Source: UBA3941 sp002385665 (GTDB lineage: Bacteria; Bacillota; Clostridia; Caldicoprobacterales; UBA3941). Taken from it: a stretch of DNA of 64,000 bases. Below, one piece after another: positions 60,414 to 64,000 of the stretch. The notes under the pieces were generated by a model. It worked only from the letters and a program-made list of their open reading frames with translations. It was not told the DNA's origin and ran no database searches. The translations under genes were made by a program, and so were the position numbers. Position 1 is the first letter of the stretch. Each line of letters starts with the position of its first letter. Where the stretch lies: NCBI GenBank assembly GCA_050949255.1, contig JBMNFJ010000002.1, positions 1 to 64,000 on the forward strand, read 5' to 3'.

Positions 60414-62990
60414 CTAGTTAAAATCCGTTTCATCCGGCTCATATTCATCTTCGAAGTCATCGTAGTGATTGTCTTCGTTGTGGTCATTTTCACCTTCAAC
60501 GCCTTCGTTAGGGTTCCCCTGGTTCTGGTTGTTTTCATTATTATTGCCGGGGATGAGCCCTTCAAAGAACTCCTTCAACTTATCCAATGAATCATCCCAT
60601 ATCTCACCCGGATCAGGCAAGGGTGGTTGTGTATGAATATCACAGAAGTACTTTACATGCTCCGGATTATTATAATCCAAGCTATTGATTTCCCACAGGC
60701 TGTTAAAGTCAAAATAGGCCCTGGGTATCCATTTTCTTATCTCATCCCGTGATAGCTGCCAATATGGTGAATCCGCTTCCAGGAAATAGACTGATTTTGT
60801 GGATATGGATTCCTCCGGGCAATAGGGACCAGGCAGTTTCCCCGATTCTGCGCAAACATGATAGCTACCATGTCTGTCACAAACTTCTTCGGGGATGGAA
60901 TTGGGTTCAAACCAATCCACTATTACCTCATCCTTAGGACAGTCCTGTCCTGCCAGTTTTCCGGATATCTTGCACACCCTTTTTTGAACCAATCCCAATT
61001 CCTCGGGACCTTTGGATAGTATATCCCTATCCTCAAGGCCTGCATCCTCATGGATCTTTGCCATAAAGGCCTGCCATAAGGGCGCTGCATATTTGCTTCC
61101 CTGGACACTGCTGCCCAAGGATTTTCCTTCGTCATGTCCAATCCAGACCACACCCGTATAATAAGGGGTAAAGCCTGCAAAAGCCACACCCTTGTAATCG
61201 GAGTTGGTGCCAGTTTTCCCTGCAACTGTCATTCCGGGGATTTGGGCATTCTTACCTGTCCCGGACTTCACTGCATCCTTCATCATGTCAACCAACATCC
61301 ATGATGTTGATTCGCTAAATACCTTCCTTTGTACCCTGTTCTCGGTTCTGTCGATTATGGTTTTCCCGTCTCGATCAACCACCTTTAAAACCGATATGGG
61401 TTCGTTGTAGATTCCACCGTTGGCTATGGCACTGTATGCCCCTGCCAGTTCAACAGGTGTAATGGAGGATGTCCCCAGGGCCAGGCCGGATCCATTAACC
61501 TGGATATGGGACGGGTCTATTCCCAAACTTTCCAGGTATGTCTTGGATCGCTCAAACCCTACATCATAGGTCAGGGTTTGGGCAGCCACTACATTCAGGG
61601 ATCTTATAAGTCCGTATCTCATGGTAGTGGGTCCGGTATAGCCCCCGCCTCCATAGTTTTTGGGAAAATCCTGATTGGCATCCCAGCCTTGGATCTTAAC
61701 CGGGATATTGTGGTATATGGTCGCAGGTGACTTTCCCTCCTCCAGAGCAGGCCCGAAAACTGCCACGGGCTTTATGGTAGATCCCATCATAACCGGCGTT
61801 ATTGCCCTGTTAAGTTCCCTCTTGTTGGTGGGAGGTGTGCGTCCCCCTACAACTGCCTTTATATGTCCCTTGTTGTCCATAACCACCGCAGCAGCCTGAG
61901 GTTGGGGAAGCGGATTATCGTCATCCTCTAAATCCGGATACCCGTCCCAATTGTAGAGGGTGTCCTCCACCGTCTTCTGAATATTCTTGTCCAGAGTTGT
62001 ATAGATCTTTAATCCGTTGGAATATATGAACTCATCGGCCTTTTGCCGACCATTCTTATCGTCCTGCCATCCCTTCAACTTAATTATGGCATCCCTTACC
62101 TCATAGATGGCATATTCGATAAAGGGGGCCATCTCATAGAGTTTAAGCCTGGTGGCCTCCTTTACAACATGGAGTTCCTCATTCCTGGCCTCCTCGTATT
62201 CCTCCTCAGTTATATAACCGTTTTCCAACATGGCCTTAAGGACCAAATCAGCACGTTCTTCTGTTATATGCCTTCTGTCTTCACTCCCATGATAATTCCT
62301 TCGGGGATTATAGGATGCAGGATTCCTGACCAGCCCCGCCAAAACCGCCATCTCCTTCAAGGTCAGGTCATTCATGTCTTCCTTCCCAAAATAATCCTTG
62401 GAGGCGGCCTTAACTCCATAGTTTCCCTCTTCGAAATTGATGGTGTTCAGATAGGCTTCCAATATCTCATCCTTGGAGAATTCCTTTTCCAGTTTCCTGG
62501 CCAGGTAGGCCTCCTGGATTTTCCGTGTGTAGCTCCTCTCCGGGGTCAAATAAAGGGTTTTCACCAGTTGTTGGGTTATTGTGCTGGCCCCTTGTATATG
62601 GCCACCCTTAAGGTTATTTATAACGGCACCGCCCAACCTGATAAGATCCATACCCTTATGCTCATAAAAGCGCTTATCCTCGATGGCAATAAAGGCCTGC
62701 TGGAGCTTTATAGGGATCTCGTCCAGGGTCGCCCATACCCGGTTTTCAAAGCCGAAGTACTCGGTTATAGGCTCACCATCCTGATCGTAAAAGAAGGTAG
62801 TCTGGCTCAGTTCTTCTATTTTCCCTACATCCAGGGGTGGAGCTGCTTCAATGATGGATTTCACTGCCCCTGCACCAAAAAAGCCGGCTACCAACAGGAC
62901 GGCTATCCCCACCAGAATTATGGATTTAAATATATGTTTATTTGACTTTGCTTTCTGTTTTCTTTTCTGTACTCTCCTTGTTTGGGTCAT
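60414..62990 (-). CDS. pbp1A: Class A penicillin-binding protein 1A
   Basis: 858 residues. A basic N-terminus, one membrane helix (about 22-45), a GT51 glycosyltransferase domain (IEDKRFYEHKGMD, GGSTITQQL-like GASTITQQL, NTINFEEGNYGVKAASKDYF) and a transpeptidase domain (GSTIKPVAV as SxxK, SGN-like, KTGTNSD). The C-terminal tail is acidic and Asn/Glu-rich. It builds and cross-links peptidoglycan at the outer membrane face. GAGGTGAT precedes the ATG. It follows repeat copy M and is a separate unit from floA. Confidence 0.94.
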   Translation of the reverse strand: MTQTRRVQKRKQKAKSNKHIFKSIILVGIAVLLVAGFFGAGAVKSIIEAAPPLDVGKIEELSQTTFFYDQDGEPITEYFGFENRVWATLDEIPIKLQQAFIAIEDKRFYEHKGMDLIRLGGAVINNLKGGHIQGASTITQQLVKTLYLTPERSYTRKIQEAYLARKLEKEFSKDEILEAYLNTINFEEGNYGVKAASKDYFGKEDMNDLTLKEMAVLAGLVRNPASYNPRRNYHGSEDRRHITEERADLVLKAMLENGYITEEEYEEARNEELHVVKEATRLKLYEMAPFIEYAIYEVRDAIIKLKGWQDDKNGRQKADEFIYSNGLKIYTTLDKNIQKTVEDTLYNWDGYPDLEDDDNPLPQPQAAAVVMDNKGHIKAVVGGRTPPTNKRELNRAITPVMMGSTIKPVAVFGPALEEGKSPATIYHNIPVKIQGWDANQDFPKNYGGGGYTGPTTMRYGLIRSLNVVAAQTLTYDVGFERSKTYLESLGIDPSHIQVNGSGLALGTSSITPVELAGAYSAIANGGIYNEPISVLKVVDRDGKTIIDRTENRVQRKVFSESTSWMLVDMMKDAVKSGTGKNAQIPGMTVAGKTGTNSDYKGVAFAGFTPYYTGVVWIGHDEGKSLGSSVQGSKYAAPLWQAFMAKIHEDAGLEDRDILSKGPEELGLVQKRVCKISGKLAGQDCPKDEVIVDWFEPNSIPEEVCDRHGSYHVCAESGKLPGPYCPEESISTKSVYFLEADSPYWQLSRDEIRKWIPRAYFDFNSLWEINSLDYNNPEHVKYFCDIHTQPPLPDPGEIWDDSLDKLKEFFEGLIPGNNNENNQNQGNPNEGVEGENDHNEDNHYDDFEDEYEPDETDFN

Positions 62991-63271
62991 ACCTATATCA
63001 CCTCATACCCACAATTTTAACACGAAAATATGTCCAATCTATAAACAATTTATTAATTCAGTATTAGTAAAAAGTACCTTTCCCTTTAAATTTTCATGAA
63101 TCCCGATTATTGATTTAGTGGTCAAACACATTGAATAGAATGTTTTTGAACATATATTGTGAGCATTGAGTATTAAATCAGTTTTATAAATGCCAAAATA
63201 TTTAGGATAATGCCACCTACCAATATAAATCTAACTCAATGTTGCCAGCCGACTTCTGCCCAACAGATAAT

Positions 63272-63320
63272 TGACGCCTTGTACCAGTCAAGCATATGCC
63301 GGTAATGGCTATTGGCTGTT
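63272..63320. repeat. Dispersed inverted-repeat element, copy M (single arm)
   Basis: ACGCCTTGTACCAGTCAAGC, then ATATGCCGGTAATGGCTATT. It matches the reverse complement of the right end of copy I. It lies between the floA terminator and the PBP1A gene. The rest of 62991-63367 is AT-rich without a gene. Confidence 0.82.
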
Positions 63321-63330
63321 CTATATAAAT

Positions 63331-63356
63331 AAAAAAAGGGTGGCACTTGGCCACCC
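63331..63356 (-). terminator. Terminator of floA
   Basis: GGGTGGC (63338-63344) and GCCACCC (63350-63356), loop 5; on the minus strand seven T follow. Confidence 0.88.
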
Positions 63357-63367
63357 ATATCGATTTA

Positions 63368-64000
63368 TCATGTCGTTTTATCGTCGGTCTGAGCAGAGGG
63401 ATCACTTACCCTGGATATGGACTCTCTCATCTTGGTGTCTGAGATTACGTTCTGCATATTATAATAATCCATAACTCCTAATTTACCCTCTCTGAAGGCT
63501 GCTGATATAGCCCTTGGAATCTCGGCCTCGGCTTCTACTACCTTGGCTCTCATTTCCTGGACTGCGGCGATCATCTCCTGCTCCCTGGCTACAGCCATGG
63601 CCCTTCTCTCCTCCGCCTTAGCCTGAGCAATACGCTTATCGGCCTCAGCCTGGTCAGTCTGAAGCTGGGCACCAATATTTCTTCCTACGTCCACATCCGC
63701 TATATCTATGGATAGGATTTCAAAGGCTGTTCCTGCATGTAGGCTCTTGCCCAGTACGGTTTCGGAGATCTTATCAGGGTTTTCAAGTACTCCCTTGTGG
63801 GATTCTGAAGAACCTATGGTGGTGACTATACCTTCACCAACCCTGGCGATTATGGTCTCTTCACCGGCTCCACCCACCAGCCTGTCGATATTGGCCCTTA
63901 CAGTCACACGAGCTTTGGCAATAACTTCTATTCCGTCCTTGGCAACGGCGGCAACGTTGGGGGTCTCAATAACTTTGGGGTTAACGCTCATCTGTACGGC
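63368..64000 (-). CDS. floA: Flotillin-like protein FloA, 5' end outside window
   Basis: About 210 C-terminal residues are visible; the frame continues past 64000 (AVQ precedes MSVNPKVIETP). The SPFH/UPF0365 pattern includes ARVTVRANIDRLVGGAGEETIIARVGEGIV and a long coiled-coil region rich in EAE/KAEERRAM, then a basic-to-polar C-terminus. FloA organises membrane microdomains with partners such as NfeD. No promoter is in view. The gene ends at a strong terminator. Confidence 0.92.
   Translation of the reverse strand, partial: AVQMSVNPKVIETPNVAAVAKDGIEVIAKARVTVRANIDRLVGGAGEETIIARVGEGIVTTIGSSESHKGVLENPDKISETVLGKSLHAGTAFEILSIDIADVDVGRNIGAQLQTDQAEADKRIAQAKAEERRAMAVAREQEMIAAVQEMRAKVVEAEAEIPRAISAAFREGKLGVMDYYNMQNVISDTKMRESISRVSDPSAQTDDKTT

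Noticed and set aside
1127..63320. CRISPR array from the recurrent repeats
   Set aside because: Copies are scattered kilobases apart, differ in length, and have no regular spacers or cas genes.

Overview
The window looks like chromosome of an anaerobic, Gram-positive, low-to-moderate-GC bacterium of the class Clostridia. The evidence is strong AGGAGG-type ribosome binding sites, TTGACA/TATAAT promoters, lipoprotein sugar-binding proteins, pyruvate:ferredoxin oxidoreductase, a class B sortase, FloA, YhaO/YhaN and a MarR-type regulator with paired ABC exporters. I cannot name a genus. There are no rRNA or tRNA genes, no phage and no transposase. Most genes lie on the minus strand.

Layout. 1-8.8 kb: a minus-strand carbohydrate operon (LplB/LplC permeases, binding lipoprotein, DUF5107 protein, BadF-type sugar kinase, two SIS proteins). 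9.1-10.4 kb: a DJ-1 protein and a rubrerythrin-like protein. 10.5-12.5 kb: a YtrA-type GntR regulator with its ABC transporter. 12.5-22.7 kb: a seven-gene minus operon (MarR, two half-ABC exporters, YhaO nuclease, YhaN ATPase, zinc-ribbon protein, S-adenosylhomocysteinase). 23.3-25.9 kb: a zinc-type ABC transporter. 26-33.3 kb: a second sugar cluster with duplicated PfkB-kinase and TIM-barrel-isomerase genes, ManA and a Gfo/Idh oxidoreductase. 33.4-37.8 kb: a ten-helix metal exporter, FeoB, FeoA and a DtxR/MntR regulator. 37.8-41 kb: cysteine synthase, an Rrf2 regulator and citrate synthase. 41.3-46.6 kb: a branched-chain amino acid transporter (Liv) with a CBS-ACT protein. 47.1-50.8 kb: copper homeostasis (CsoR, CopZ, CopA). 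51.5-64 kb: PFOR, uridine phosphorylase, acyl-CoA synthetase, sortase B, glutamate dehydrogenase, PBP1A and the 3' part of floA.

Together these describe a saccharolytic and amino-acid-using fermenter: sugars enter by ABC import and are processed by kinases and isomerases; pyruvate goes through PFOR to acetyl-CoA and citrate synthase; glutamate is handled by GDH; Fe, Zn, Mn and Cu each have a dedicated module.

The most unusual feature is not a gene. At least a dozen copies or fragments of one family of imperfect inverted repeats lie only between genes. Its ends resemble CTTGTGCCAGT...ACTGGCACAAG and its subterminal core is TAATGGCTATTGA / TCAATAGCTCATTA. Several copies sit inside operons. In some copies the arms appear to change together, and unpaired positions tend to be G-U on the transcribed strand, which suggests selection on an RNA fold. 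Two further small palindrome families occur, one nested in a copy of the first. Several promoters have perfect dyads placed over their core elements (GntR, MarR, CsoR, citrate synthase, gdhA). All of this was read by eye; no searches or folding calculations were run.
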